A stretch of DNA of 40,563 nt from Gammaproteobacteria bacterium Ga0077536 (GTDB lineage Bacteria > Pseudomonadota > Gammaproteobacteria > Ga0077536): NCBI GenBank assembly GCA_001464935.1, contig LNEL01000055.1, positions 147,056 through 187,618 of the forward strand. The letters are read 5' to 3'. Positions 16,274-24,603 of this stretch are shown piece after piece; the stretch's first letter is position 1, and the number at the start of each line of letters is the position of its first letter. The notes beneath the pieces were generated by a model. The model did no database searches. It was not told where the DNA came from and saw only the letters and a list, made by a program, of their open reading frames with translations. The translations under genes were made by a program, and so were the position numbers.

Positions 16274-18109
16274 ATGAACGACGCCACCGACGAACGCTAC
16301 ACGCGACTCGAAGCCAGACTCGCGCGCCTCGAGCGCGCGCTGGGCCTCGACGATGCGCTCACGCCCGCCCCGGCCGCGGTGGCCGCGCCAGCGCCGCCCG
16401 CGGCCGCGCCCATCCCAACCGCGCCGCAGTCGCCGCGACCGGCCGCCGCGTCCCGCTCGGCCAGCAACCTGATGGGCTGGGGCGCGGCGCTGTCCTTCGT
16501 GCTCGCCGCGCTGTACTTCATCAAGCTGATCCATGCCGCGGGCTGGCTGACGCCGGAACGGCAGCTCGCGATCGCGGTGGCGGTGGGCGTCGGACTGGTT
16601 GCCACGGGCCTGTGGCTCGCGCGTTACGACCGTCGGTACGCCGCCTATCTGCCCGCCGCCGGCATCGTCGTGCTGTACCTCGCGACCTACGGCGCGCATC
16701 TCTATTACCAGCTGATCAGTGCCCGGTTCGCGCTCGGCGCGGTGGCGGCGATCAGCATCGCCGCGATGGCGCTGGGCGCACATTTCAGGCGCAGCGCCTA
16801 TGCCGTGCTGGCCGGCCTGTGCGTGTATCTCACGCCGCTCGTGATGGACACCGTGCGCGCGACGCTGCTCGAACTGACGCTGTACTTCACCGCGTGGAGC
16901 CTCGTGTTCTGCTATTGCGCCCTGTACGAGAGGCGGCGCCTGACCTACCTGGTGCCGCTGTATCTCGCGTTCCTGTGCTTCGACGCCGCCTGGCGTCTCG
17001 CGGACACCGGGGAGTGGCAGTTCGCCGCGATATACCAGTTCACGCAGTTTCTGATCTTCGCCGCGACCGCAGCGTGGTTCTCGCGGCGTCACGCGCAACC
17101 GTTGACCAGCGAAGACGCGTTCGCCCATGCACTGCCGCTGCTGTATTTCTATGTGTCGGAATATCTGCTGATCCGAGGCAACGCGCCGGCGCTGGCGCCG
17201 CTGATAGCCCTCGCCAGCGCGGGGCTGCTGCTCGCGATCTATCTCGGCGCGCGGCGCGGCCTCGGGCGCGCCGACAAGGCGGATCCGCCGTCGGCCGTGC
17301 TGGTGTCCGCCTACTGCAGCCTGGTGAGCGCCCACGTGCTGTTCTTCGAATATCTGCCGACGCGATACCTGCCCTGGGCCGCGCTCGCGCTGACGCCGGT
17401 GCTCGTCGGGCTGGCGCGCCAGCCGCGTCCGCAGCGGCCGGTGCTGGTGCCGGTGTGGCTCACGTGCGGCGGGCTGCTGCTGCTCGGCTTTGCGCTGCTG
17501 TTGCTGCCGGACCTCTCGCAACACGCGGCGCCCGCGCCGCTGGCCGCCCTCGCCGCGTACGCGTTGCTGCTGTACGCGGTGTATTTCGTCCCCGGCAGCG
17601 GCGTGCCCGGCAGTCTCGCGAGCGGCGTGCTGTATGCGGCGCACGGGGCGGCGATGGTGCTGGTGCTGCGACTCTTCGACGGCGCACTGGCGGTGTCGAT
17701 CGCATGGGCCTTGCTCGCGGTGGCCACGATGCTGCTGGCGCTCAAGCGTGAAGACCGCATCCTCGGACAGTCGGCGCTCGTGATCTTCGGCGCCTCGGCC
17801 TTGAAGGTGCTGCTGTTCGATCTCTCCGGCAGCGCGCCGGTGATCCGCATCGGCGTGCTGGTCGTGCTGGGATCGAGCCTCTACGCCGGCGGCTGGCTGT
17901 ACCAGGGGCTGCTGCGACGGACGGTCGTGCTGCACCCGGATGCGACGATCAATGCGCAACTGACACGCATCGCGACGCTGTGTGCCGAAGGACTGAACGA
18001 CGAGGGCATCGTGGACCGCCTGCGTGCCGAGGGTGTGGCCTGCCTCGCAAAAGAGGGCTGGCACGCGGCGCTGGTGGCGCAGATCAGGCGCGATTACTCG
18101 CTGGGCTGA
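16274..18109 (+). CDS. DUF2339 family polytopic membrane protein
   Basis: This 611-residue protein has a short N-terminal coiled coil (YTRLEARLARLERALGL), then an alanine/proline-rich linker to about residue 65, then around 16-18 hydrophobic segments. This matches the DUF2339 layout, though it is shorter than many members (800-1000 residues). The C-terminal 60 residues are soluble (TINAQLTRIATLCAEGLNDEGIVDRLRAEGV). It lies 24 bp after the CoA-transferase and may be co-transcribed. Function is unknown for the family. Confidence 0.8.
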   Translation: MNDATDERYTRLEARLARLERALGLDDALTPAPAAVAAPAPPAAAPIPTAPQSPRPAAASRSASNLMGWGAALSFVLAALYFIKLIHAAGWLTPERQLAIAVAVGVGLVATGLWLARYDRRYAAYLPAAGIVVLYLATYGAHLYYQLISARFALGAVAAISIAAMALGAHFRRSAYAVLAGLCVYLTPLVMDTVRATLLELTLYFTAWSLVFCYCALYERRRLTYLVPLYLAFLCFDAAWRLADTGEWQFAAIYQFTQFLIFAATAAWFSRRHAQPLTSEDAFAHALPLLYFYVSEYLLIRGNAPALAPLIALASAGLLLAIYLGARRGLGRADKADPPSAVLVSAYCSLVSAHVLFFEYLPTRYLPWAALALTPVLVGLARQPRPQRPVLVPVWLTCGGLLLLGFALLLLPDLSQHAAPAPLAALAAYALLLYAVYFVPGSGVPGSLASGVLYAAHGAAMVLVLRLFDGALAVSIAWALLAVATMLLALKREDRILGQSALVIFGASALKVLLFDLSGSAPVIRIGVLVVLGSSLYAGGWLYQGLLRRTVVLHPDATINAQLTRIATLCAEGLNDEGIVDRLRAEGVACLAKEGWHAALVAQIRRDYSLG

Positions 18110-18129
18110 GCGGCCGTCGGGCGCCTCCG

Positions 18130-18155
18130 CCGTGCAGCACAGCGTGCCCGCACGG
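18130..18155. terminator. Hairpin between convergent DUF2339 and DUF4404 genes
   Basis: CCGTGC at 18130-18135 pairs with GCACGG at 18150-18155 in the 69-bp gap between two convergent stops. There is no U-tract on either side. It is a possible bidirectional, partly Rho-dependent stop. Confidence 0.35.
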
Positions 18156-18178
18156 TCGGGACGGACGACCGGCCGGGA

Positions 18179-18439
18179 TCAGATGCCGAGATTGCCGAGG
18201 CTGACCATGACGTCGTTCAGGATCGCGGTGAGTCGCGGGTGTTCGACTTCGAACTCGCGGATGTGACCGTCGAGACGTTCGCGGAGACTGGCCGTCGGAG
18301 AATCCGGCGAGGCCAACGCCGCGTCGAGATCCTCGAGCAGCGGGCTCAGATGCGACAGGGCCTGCGGTTCGCCCGCGCGGGCGCGCTGCAGTTCTTCACG
18401 GAGTTGCGTGACGAGATGTTTGAGGTCGGTTTCGCGCAT
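18179..18439 (-). CDS. DUF4404 family small protein
   Basis: This 86-residue, mostly helical acidic protein (MRETDLKHLVTQLREELQRA) ends in FEVEHPRLTAILNDVMVSLGNLGI, the pattern I associate with DUF4404. A GGAGG site lies six bases before the ATG. It follows the ODP gene by 75 bp on the same strand and may be its last operon member. No function is known. Confidence 0.8.
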   Translation of the reverse strand: MRETDLKHLVTQLREELQRARAGEPQALSHLSPLLEDLDAALASPDSPTASLRERLDGHIREFEVEHPRLTAILNDVMVSLGNLGI

Positions 18440-18514
18440 GAGGGGCCTCCGGACGACGCGGCATGGGGAACGCCTGCAGTGTAACGGTTCAGGCCACCGA
18501 TGCCGCGATCCGGA

Positions 18515-19297
18515 TCAAGCCGCGACGCGCTTGCCTGCGGCTGCCGGCGCGCCGTCGTCCCACTGCCCAACCTCCAGCGAGTCCAGCCAGTCGAGCAGTT
18601 GCGCGATCGCGGCGCCGCGAAAAATCGAGCCGTGCTGCGGACAGATCAGCGTCGGCGACAGGGCCCGCACGCGCGCGACCCAGCCGCGCAGCGCGACTGT
18701 CGACGGCATCCAGCGCAGATGAAAGCCTGCCATCAGGGCAATGTGATCGCGCAGATCGTCGACATACAGACCCGCTTCGTGGTCGGGTAGCAAGGCCGCG
18801 CCGATATCGCCCGAGAACAGCGTGCCGGTGGATTCGTCGTAGATCGAGAAATTGCCGGACGAATGGCAGTAGTGCGCCGGCACGGCGAGCAACTGTGCCG
18901 AAGAACCCGGAATGCCGATGCGCATGCCGCTGTCCGGAATACCGACCATCCTGGCGTCCTTGCCGGTCGCGAAGTGGGCAATGAAGCCGGTCCACAGCCG
19001 CGAGCAGTAGGTGACCGCCTCCGGATTCAGATCGAGCCACAGCGGCAGCGACGAGATGATGTCGGGATCCTGATGGCTCGCGAACAGGATGCGGATGCGA
19101 TCGAGCGCGAGATGGCGTGTCAGTTCGGCAAGCACGCGCGGAAAGATCTCGATGCCGCCCGGATCGAGCAGCATGCCCTGGCCATCGGCGACGATCAGGT
19201 ACTGGTTGGTGTCGATGACCTGCGGATTCCTGTCGGGGTCACGCCCGAGCACGATCCAGCGCAGTTTGCCGCTTTCGGCGATCACGGAACTCTTCAT
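18515..19297 (-). CDS. ODP-type diiron metallo-beta-lactamase fold protein (oxygen-binding)
   Basis: This 260-residue protein has an MBL fold of the flavodiiron/ODP type but no flavodoxin domain. Metal ligand candidates are His75, Asp77 and Asp79 in SHQDPDI, His142 or His145 in PAHYCHSSGNF, Asp164 in FSGDIGAAL and His222 in CPQHGSIF. N-terminal DTNQYLIVADGQGMLLDPGG is typical. In spirochaetes, ODP binds oxygen at a diiron site and signals to chemoreceptors. Here the upstream gene, seven bases away, encodes an MCP-like protein, so a comparable oxygen-sensing pair is likely. Isoleucine replaces the last histidine of the usual H-x-E-x-D-H motif. Confidence 0.85.
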   Translation of the reverse strand: MKSSVIAESGKLRWIVLGRDPDRNPQVIDTNQYLIVADGQGMLLDPGGIEIFPRVLAELTRHLALDRIRILFASHQDPDIISSLPLWLDLNPEAVTYCSRLWTGFIAHFATGKDARMVGIPDSGMRIGIPGSSAQLLAVPAHYCHSSGNFSIYDESTGTLFSGDIGAALLPDHEAGLYVDDLRDHIALMAGFHLRWMPSTVALRGWVARVRALSPTLICPQHGSIFRGAAIAQLLDWLDSLEVGQWDDGAPAAAGKRVAA

Positions 19298-19304
19298 CGG
19301 TCGG

Positions 19305-20219
19305 TCATGCTCCGAGCGCCTTCAACAGCACGCGCCCACGTTCTGCGCTGAGCCGGATGGCCAGCAGTTTCTGTTCGAAACCGTCGACGGTCGCCTGGAT
19401 GTCCGCGGCCAGTTGACGGAAGTTCTCGCCGCGACGGTCGCAGTGCGCGGCTTCGATGGCGACGTTGATGCCGAGATAGTTGACCGTGCCGGCGATGCGG
19501 CCGATGCCATGCAACATGCCGTGGGTTTCGCGCAGGCAGGTGCCGGTTTCCTCCAGCAGTCGCTCCAGCTCGCGCAAGGCGGCCGAACACCGGGCCGCGA
19601 TGAGCCTGATGTTCGTGCGCACGACGGGCTCGATCTGCAGGCCATCAGCCACGCGCTGGAGCACCACGAGCCCGGCTTCCTCGCCGAGCCTGACGGTCTC
19701 GAGTTGCGCGGCGAGCGTCGCGGCCCCCGCGTCGCCGCCTTCGCGGCCCAGCACCAGCAACAGACTCTTCAGATGCTGCGTATGCCGGCGCGCGAGGCTC
19801 GTACAGGTCGCGGTGTGGCTCGCAATCGCGCGGCAATGCGCGCCGAGCCCGGCCACTTCGGGTGCGATCTGCCGCGGACAGTGCGAGAGGATCTCGGCGA
19901 GCGCGAGCAGAGTCTGCCCCTCGCCCGCGTGAGCTGCGTCTGCGCCGTGGTTCAACTGCGCCGCCTGCACCACGCCATTGCGGGCCAGCAGCTGAAGTTC
20001 GAAGCCCATCGTGTCGAGCGCGCGCGCCGCATTGAGGATGTCCACGCCGACTGAGAACAGCCGCGTGATGTCGACCTGGTGCGCGAACTGCGCGGCGAGC
20101 ACGGCCTCCACGTCGTGGGCCGTGAACGCAGCGATGGGGACAGCTGGCTGGGGCATGGACACGTTAGCGGCCGGCCACGCATTGCCTTGATTTGCCGCGG
20201 CACATCCAACAGTTCGCAT
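19305..20219 (-). CDS. Soluble MCP-like protein with degenerate signalling domain
   Basis: This protein has up to 304 residues, with no membrane segments. The C-terminal part reads GRIAGTVNYLGINVAIEAAHCDRRGENFRQLAADI, which resembles the hairpin tip and flank of methyl-accepting chemotaxis domains (NLLALNAAIEAA type), but the CheA/CheW-binding tip is not clearly conserved. The N-terminal 230 residues are helical. The start is uncertain: ATG 20219 and ATG 20156 both lack a good ribosome binding site. It is seven bases upstream of the ODP gene and divergent from nhaR. I infer that it is the receptor partner of ODP. Confidence 0.7.
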   Translation of the reverse strand: MRTVGCAAANQGNAWPAANVSMPQPAVPIAAFTAHDVEAVLAAQFAHQVDITRLFSVGVDILNAARALDTMGFELQLLARNGVVQAAQLNHGADAAHAGEGQTLLALAEILSHCPRQIAPEVAGLGAHCRAIASHTATCTSLARRHTQHLKSLLLVLGREGGDAGAATLAAQLETVRLGEEAGLVVLQRVADGLQIEPVVRTNIRLIAARCSAALRELERLLEETGTCLRETHGMLHGIGRIAGTVNYLGINVAIEAAHCDRRGENFRQLAADIQATVDGFEQKLLAIRLSAERGRVLLKALGA

Positions 20220-20233
20220 TAACAGTATTATCG

Positions 20234-20269
20234 AGCCCTGTTATTCGAGTATTTTTGGTCGACAGGGCT
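20234..20269. promoter_or_regulatory. Inverted repeat in the nhaR divergent promoter region
   Basis: AGCCCTG (20234-20240) and CAGGGCT (20263-20269) form a 7-bp inverted repeat in an AT-rich stretch of the 111-bp gap between the MCP-like gene and nhaR. LysR proteins commonly bind such divergent regions, so it may be an operator. The T-N11-A motif was not clearly matched. Confidence 0.4.
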
Positions 20270-20330
20270 GCCTAGGATCCCTGTCGAGGCATCGGCAAGT
20301 TGCCGTCAGGCCGATTGAGGAGACCATACG

Positions 20331-21248
20331 ATGCGGCATTTGAACTACAGCCACCTGCTTTACTTCTGGACTGTGGCGCGCGAAGGCAGCATTGCCAAGG
20401 CGTCCGCGGTCCTGCACCTGACCCCCCAAACCATCAGCGGGCAGCTCAAACTGCTCGACGACGCGATCGGCGACCGGCTGTTCGTGCGCGCCGGCCGCCG
20501 GCTCGTGCTGTCGGATCTCGGCAAGGTGGTGTTCCAGTACGCGGATGAAATCTTCTCGCTCGGTGCCGAGCTCGCGCACGTCGCGCGCGGCAAGGCACCC
20601 GGCATGCCGCTCGTGCTGAATGTCGGGATCGTCGATTCGATTCCGAAACTCGTGACCTACCGGGTGCTCGAGCCCGCACTGAAGCTCGAGGAAAAGCTGA
20701 AACTGAACTGCCACGAAGCCTCGCTGGAGAACCTGCTGTCGGACCTGGCAGTCCATCGCCTCGATCTCGTGCTGTCCGATCGGCCGGTGCCGGCGGGGCT
20801 CAACGTCCGCGCCTATCACCACCTGCTCGGCGCGAGCGGCGTCAGCATGTTCGCAGCACCCGCGCTGGCCAAATCGTTGCGCCGTCGGTTTCCGCACAGC
20901 CTCAAGGGCGCGCCGTTCCTGATGCCGGCGAACACACCGGGGCTGCGCAGCCAGCTCGAGGAATGGTTCGACGCCGAGGACATCTCGCCGGTGATCGTCG
21001 GCGAATTCGACGACAGCGCGCTGCTGAAGTCCTTCGGCCAGGCCGGCGTGGGCGTGTTCGCCGGCCCCGCGGCGCTCGAAGCGGAGATCTGCCAGATGTA
21101 TCGGGTGCAGGTGCTAGGCCACGTGCCGAACGTGCAGGAGCGATTCTACGCGATCTCTCCGGAGCGCAAGCTGAAGCATCCGGCGATTGTCGCCATCACC
21201 GAGCGCGCGCGGGAAACCATTTTCGCGCAGCACAGCGCAGCGGCCTGA
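20331..21248 (+). CDS. nhaR: NhaR-type LysR family transcriptional regulator
   Basis: This 305-residue protein closely follows E. coli NhaR in order: HLNYSHLLYFWTVAREGSIAKAS, LTPQTISGQLKLLDDAIGDRLFVRAGRRLVLSDLG (winged HTH), then a substrate-binding domain with FDDSALLKSFGQAGVGVFAGP and KHPAIVAITERARETIF. The ATG at 20331 has GAGGAG upstream. NhaR activates Na+/H+ antiporter and stress genes in response to sodium or alkalinity; no nhaA is present in this window, so targets here may be local or elsewhere. It is divergent from the MCP-like/ODP genes. Confidence 0.92.
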   Translation: MRHLNYSHLLYFWTVAREGSIAKASAVLHLTPQTISGQLKLLDDAIGDRLFVRAGRRLVLSDLGKVVFQYADEIFSLGAELAHVARGKAPGMPLVLNVGIVDSIPKLVTYRVLEPALKLEEKLKLNCHEASLENLLSDLAVHRLDLVLSDRPVPAGLNVRAYHHLLGASGVSMFAAPALAKSLRRRFPHSLKGAPFLMPANTPGLRSQLEEWFDAEDISPVIVGEFDDSALLKSFGQAGVGVFAGPAALEAEICQMYRVQVLGHVPNVQERFYAISPERKLKHPAIVAITERARETIFAQHSAAA

Positions 21249-21256
21249 CGCTCGAC

Positions 21257-21318
21257 GTTGCCGTGCGGGTCGCGGCCGGCGGTCCGTGCCGCCGGCCGGT
21301 GGTAAGGCCGTCGGCAAC
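21257..21318. terminator. Nested GC hairpin between convergent nhaR and HPF-like genes
   Basis: The inner stem is GGCCGGCGG (21274-21282) with CCGCCGGCC (21289-21297), a perfect 9-bp match with a TCCGTG loop. An outer pair, GTTGCCG (21257-21263) and CGGCAAC (21312-21318), encloses it. It begins nine bases after the nhaR stop and probably serves as a bidirectional terminator. No U-tract is present. Confidence 0.55.
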
Positions 21319-21353
21319 AGTCCCCCGGGGCTTCGCCTCCGCAGCGCGACGCC

Positions 21354-21731
21354 TCAGTCGCCGATGCCCGCCAGGTAATGCTGACGCGCCGCGCGCCGCC
21401 CGAGGTCGAGCTGACGTTGTGCCTCGCGCTGGGCGCGGGTGAAGGCCTGCATGACCGCCAGCGCGCCATCGGGATGGCGTGTTTCGACATTGACCGCGCT
21501 GCGCGACCGCTTGAGACGTACCGTCAGCCGGCATTTGATGTCGCTGGTCGCAGCCGGGGACGCGGTGCTCGACGCCAGATCGACCTTGACGCTCGTCACG
21601 TCCGTGCCGAGGCCCATCAGCGTCAGGCGATGCAGACGCTCGACGGTTTCATGCCACTGCGCCGCTTCGGGCATATTCGCGGTGTTGATCTGCAGGCTCT
21701 GGCTGTCCGCGCGCGGTTTGTGACTTGCCAT
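21354..21731 (-). CDS. HPF/RaiA-like ribosome-associated protein (putative)
   Basis: This 125-residue protein begins MASHKPRADSQ at an ATG (21731) with GGAG six bases upstream; an earlier ATG at 21755 is open but poorer. The pattern of beta strands and helices (SLQINTANMP, VTSVKVDLASS, KCRLTVRLKRSRSAVNVET, DGALAVMQAFTRAQREAQRQL) resembles the sigma-54 modulation / ribosome hibernation factor fold. It is isolated from the downstream polyamine operon by that operon's terminator. The fold assignment rests on pattern only; it may be an uncharacterised relative. Confidence 0.6.
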   Translation of the reverse strand: MASHKPRADSQSLQINTANMPEAAQWHETVERLHRLTLMGLGTDVTSVKVDLASSTASPAATSDIKCRLTVRLKRSRSAVNVETRHPDGALAVMQAFTRAQREAQRQLDLGRRAARQHYLAGIGD

Positions 21732-21908
21732 CATTCGCTCCAATACCGGGTTCAACGTAGTGCAGGACTCGAGTCAGCGCGTAACGCGTGCCAGTCGCAC
21801 AGGAAACAGACGGGGGGAGCCTACGCCGTCGCACCGAAATCAGGCATTCGGAAAATCGGGCACGAGAGTTCGGGCGGGTCGATGCGCCGTTGGCCTACAC
21901 CGACGTGG

Positions 21909-21940
21909 AAAACCGGACGACGCCAGGCGGCGTCGTCCGG
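21909..21940 (-). terminator. Intrinsic terminator of the polyamine operon
   Basis: CCGGACGACGCC (21913-21924) and GGCGTCGTCCGG (21929-21940) form a perfect 12-bp stem with an AGGC loop, and on the minus strand the stem is followed by TTTT. It lies 10 bp beyond the speD stop at 21951. Confidence 0.85.
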
Positions 21941-21950
21941 TCGCAGGGTC

Positions 21951-22361
21951 TCAGGCGACGCGCTGAACGCGCGTTTGCAGCAGGCGGCCGCGGCGGAAGT
22001 TGTCGGCCGACACGGTGGTCGGGTTGAAACGTTCCTGCAGCAGCGTGAGGCAGTCGAGCGGATTGGCGTCGCCGCACATGAACACGTCGATCGCGGCATA
22101 GCCGGCTTCCGGCCACGTGTGGATCGTGATGTGGCTCTCGGCGAGCACGGTCACGCCGCTGACACCCGCGCCATCGCCGAAATGGTGATAGTGCGAGTGC
22201 AGGATCGTCGCGCCGGCGGCACGGGCCCCGTCTTCAAGAGCCCGGCAAATGTATTCCGGCTCCATCAGGTGGTCCGCACCCCAGAACTCGATCAGCAGAT
22301 GATCGCCGGCATAACGTTCGCCATCGTCGCCGAACTTGAAGTGGTCTAGCGGTTCAGTCAT
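21951..22361 (-). CDS. speD: S-adenosylmethionine decarboxylase proenzyme (canonical SpeD)
   Basis: This 136-residue prokaryotic short-form AdoMet decarboxylase proenzyme has the self-cleavage site Glu75-Ser76 in VLAESHITIHTWPE. The processing and catalytic residues His81 and Cys96 sit at +5 and +20 from the serine, as in the Thermotoga enzyme. Ser76 becomes the pyruvoyl group. The product, decarboxylated AdoMet, is the aminopropyl donor for SpeE. The start overlaps the speE stop (22358-22361). It is the last gene of the operon speD-like / speE / speD. Confidence 0.93.
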   Translation of the reverse strand: MTEPLDHFKFGDDGERYAGDHLLIEFWGADHLMEPEYICRALEDGARAAGATILHSHYHHFGDGAGVSGVTVLAESHITIHTWPEAGYAAIDVFMCGDANPLDCLTLLQERFNPTTVSADNFRRGRLLQTRVQRVA

Positions 22362-23221
22362 GCCAACCCCCCGGTATTTTCATGCATCCAACGTGGTAAC
22401 ACGAAGCTCGCGACATGCAGCTCCGGCGTGTAGTGCCTGGTCGAGAACCCTGCCTGCGCAAAGCGGGCCTGGATCGTTTCCAGCTGCGGCGTCATCACCG
22501 CCGCGTCGTCGCTGGCATAACCCAGCGCCATGTTGCCGCCGTAGTACGTGGGTACCGCGATGGCATAGCAACGCGCCAGCAGGCCGAGGCCGCGCAGCAC
22601 CTTCATGCTGCCCTTCGCCTCTTCCGGCTGCAGGAACGGCACGCCGCCCTGCAGGGCCAGCACGCCGCCCGGATTGAGCGCACCTCGGCACAGTGCGTAG
22701 AAGGTCTGTGAGAACAGCACCTCCGCCGCGCCGACCGGATCCGTCGAGTCGACGAGAATCACGTCGTAACGATTCTTCTCGCGCTTGATGAATTCGAACG
22801 CATCCTCGATGACGAGCGCGGCGCGCGGATCCTGGTAGATCCGGCCGGCGTCATTGAGAGTCGGCATGTGCTCGACGCAGTAGTCGACGACGGTGCGATC
22901 GATTTCGACCATGTCGACATGTTCGATGTCATGCTTCAGGACCTCGCGCAGGATGCCGCCGTCGCCGCCGCCGACGATCATCACGCGACGCGGTTTCGCA
23001 CAGCCGAACATCGGCACGTGCGTCAGCATCTCGTGATAGACGAATTCGTCGGCTTCGGTGGTCTGGACGATCCCGTCGAGCACCAACACCTTGCCCCAGC
23101 GCTTGCTGGCGTAGATGTCGACCTTCTGGTACGGCGTCTGACCCTCGAACAGCTTGGCGTCCGCGGTGAAGCCCTGAAAGATCTCGTTCCCGTAGAGGGT
23201 CTCTTGTACGCGCAGTTCCAC
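22358..23221 (-). CDS. speE: Spermidine synthase
   Basis: This 287-residue protein matches SpeE: ETLYGNEIFQGF near the N-terminus, QTTEADEFVYHEMLTHVP, the AdoMet-type glycine loop IVGGGDGGILREVLKH at about residues 80-95, VEIDRTVVDYC, and the catalytic DSTDPVGAAEVLF. It transfers aminopropyl from decarboxylated AdoMet to putrescine in the cytoplasm. The start is a GTG at 23221, five bases after the preceding gene's stop, with a weak ribosome binding site, which suggests coupling. The stop overlaps speD by 4 bp. Confidence 0.95.
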   Translation of the reverse strand: MELRVQETLYGNEIFQGFTADAKLFEGQTPYQKVDIYASKRWGKVLVLDGIVQTTEADEFVYHEMLTHVPMFGCAKPRRVMIVGGGDGGILREVLKHDIEHVDMVEIDRTVVDYCVEHMPTLNDAGRIYQDPRAALVIEDAFEFIKREKNRYDVILVDSTDPVGAAEVLFSQTFYALCRGALNPGGVLALQGGVPFLQPEEAKGSMKVLRGLGLLARCYAIAVPTYYGGNMALGYASDDAAVMTPQLETIQARFAQAGFSTRHYTPELHVASFVLPRWMHENTGGLA

Positions 23222-23226
23222 CTGCG

Positions 23227-23625
23227 CTACACCGCCCGGGCAAGTGCGGGCGCGAAGCGGCCGCGTTCGATGACCTGCGACTCAACGGTTTCCGGCGCAA
23301 AATACTTGCGGCAGACGTTGATCGCGACTTCGTTGTCGAAGCGCTTGCAGGAGAAGATGTCGATGTACACCTGGCCCTTGTTCTCGGCGAAATGGGCGCA
23401 AATGTTCGAGGTTTCGATCAGCTGCAGGAGGGTGAATCCCGCGGCGTCGAAGGAATGGGTCGCAAAGTGTTCGATGGTCGGCTCGCCGTACGCCTTCATC
23501 TTGATGGCGTCCACGAGTTCGAGGACCCAGCCACGGATGTGGTCGGCGCTCGTGAGGAGATTGCGCGGGCAACCCGCCAGATCGAGAATGAGGTGTTGAC
23601 CCCAAATCGGTGCTTCTTCATGCAT
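23227..23625 (-). CDS. Divergent SpeD paralogue, first gene of the polyamine operon
   Basis: This 132-residue protein belongs to the SpeD family but differs from the canonical copy at 21951-22361. Ser73 (in LIETSNICAHFAE), His78 and Cys93 keep the exact +5/+20 spacing needed for pyruvoyl formation. However, the residue before the serine is Thr72 instead of Glu, and the neighbouring HITIHTWPE is replaced. It therefore probably self-processes yet may have another substrate. Known SpeD homologues in genomes with two copies can decarboxylate L-ornithine or L-arginine, which would supply putrescine for the adjacent SpeE. An AGGA site lies 10 bases before the ATG. Confidence 0.85.
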   Translation of the reverse strand: MHEEAPIWGQHLILDLAGCPRNLLTSADHIRGWVLELVDAIKMKAYGEPTIEHFATHSFDAAGFTLLQLIETSNICAHFAENKGQVYIDIFSCKRFDNEVAINVCRKYFAPETVESQVIERGRFAPALARAV

Positions 23626-23933
23626 CTGCAGAAATCCTCGCAGTTAAATCGCTGTCAATAAAAAAACTAACAACAACCGCGAGCAGGGCGCCCCTCCGCA
23701 GAGGCACCGCATTTCTGCAGATGACACTACGCTCGGAGTACCCTCCTCGACATTCCGTATGTGTTCTCAGCGGAACAACTCACAAAGCCTCCGGGCTATT
23801 GCGGAGGGCGCAAGATACGCTTTTTGATTTTGAATGCAAGAATTTTTTGGACCAAAGCAACGGGTTTCCCCCCACCCCGTGGCGTTTGAGCCACAGCCAG
23901 TCAGGGCCCGCCAGGACCCTCGCCGCCCGCCGG
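23626..23933. other. Leader/promoter region of the polyamine operon
   Basis: This is a 308-bp gap between the alpha/beta hydrolase stop and the SpeD paralogue. It is richer in A/T than its surroundings, notably at 23655-23675 and 23818-23850. It contains one hairpin, CCTCCG (23788-23793) with CGGAGG (23802-23807). I see no gene in it. The AT-rich composition suggests that it carries the operon promoter and possibly a structured leader, but I cannot name boxes with confidence. Confidence 0.4.
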
Positions 23934-24593
23934 TCAATCCGCCCCGAGCAGTGCAGAAAGCCAGGGCACGAGCCCGGCAACGGCCGGCGCGAAGCCTGCG
24001 AAAGAGTAGTGATCGACACCGTCGATGAGCTCGCAGCGCGCATCACGGCCGGCATTGCCCAGCGCGTCGACGGCGCGGGCGGTCGTCGCCGCGGGGAACA
24101 GGGTGTCGGCGGTCGAATTCAGCGCGCGAACCGGCGTTCGGCCGGCGACTGCCAGCGGCGGCGGCCCGGCCATCGGCACTGCGGCGGCGAACAGCGTCGG
24201 CGCGCGCGCCAGCAGGTGCCAGGTGCCGATCGCGCCGAGGCTGTAGCCGGTGACGATGCGGCGCGTTGCCGCGCACCCGTAGTGCGTCCCAACCTCCTCC
24301 AGCAGCGCCAGCACCCGGTCCGTGTTGGTGTCGGTTTGCCAGTCGCCGCCGACGGCGACCGGCGCGACGAACACCGCACCGAGTGCGCGCCACGCCGGCT
24401 CCAGCAGATGCTCGAGCAGCGCCCGGCCGTAATAGCCCACCGGCTCACCGCCGTAATGCAGGCACAGCACGAGCGGCGCGCCGCCGGCGCGGGTCCCGGG
24501 CGGCACGACGAGGGTGCAGCGGACACTGGCACCGGACGCAAGCCCGATGTCCCGATCGTGGAGGCCGGGGATGTCTGGAAAGGCGTGAGACAT
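23934..24593 (-). CDS. Alpha/beta hydrolase (dienelactone hydrolase / PHB-depolymerase-like)
   Basis: This 219-residue protein has an oxyanion region LVLCLHYGGEPVGYYGR, the nucleophile elbow GYSLGAIGTW (Ser about 139), an acid candidate in STADTLFP and a C-terminal histidine in DGVDHYSF. There is no signal peptide. It starts 10 bp after the regA stop, so it is probably co-transcribed with regB-regA. The substrate is unknown; related proteins are esterases or peptidases. Confidence 0.85.
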   Translation of the reverse strand: MSHAFPDIPGLHDRDIGLASGASVRCTLVVPPGTRAGGAPLVLCLHYGGEPVGYYGRALLEHLLEPAWRALGAVFVAPVAVGGDWQTDTNTDRVLALLEEVGTHYGCAATRRIVTGYSLGAIGTWHLLARAPTLFAAAVPMAGPPPLAVAGRTPVRALNSTADTLFPAATTARAVDALGNAGRDARCELIDGVDHYSFAGFAPAVAGLVPWLSALLGAD

Positions 24594-24603
24594 CGGACTG
24601 GCC

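Noticed and set aside
16250..18064. 604-codon minus-strand open frame opposite DUF2339
   Set aside because: It is a Gln/Arg/His-rich shadow; the plus strand shows a regular transmembrane pattern.
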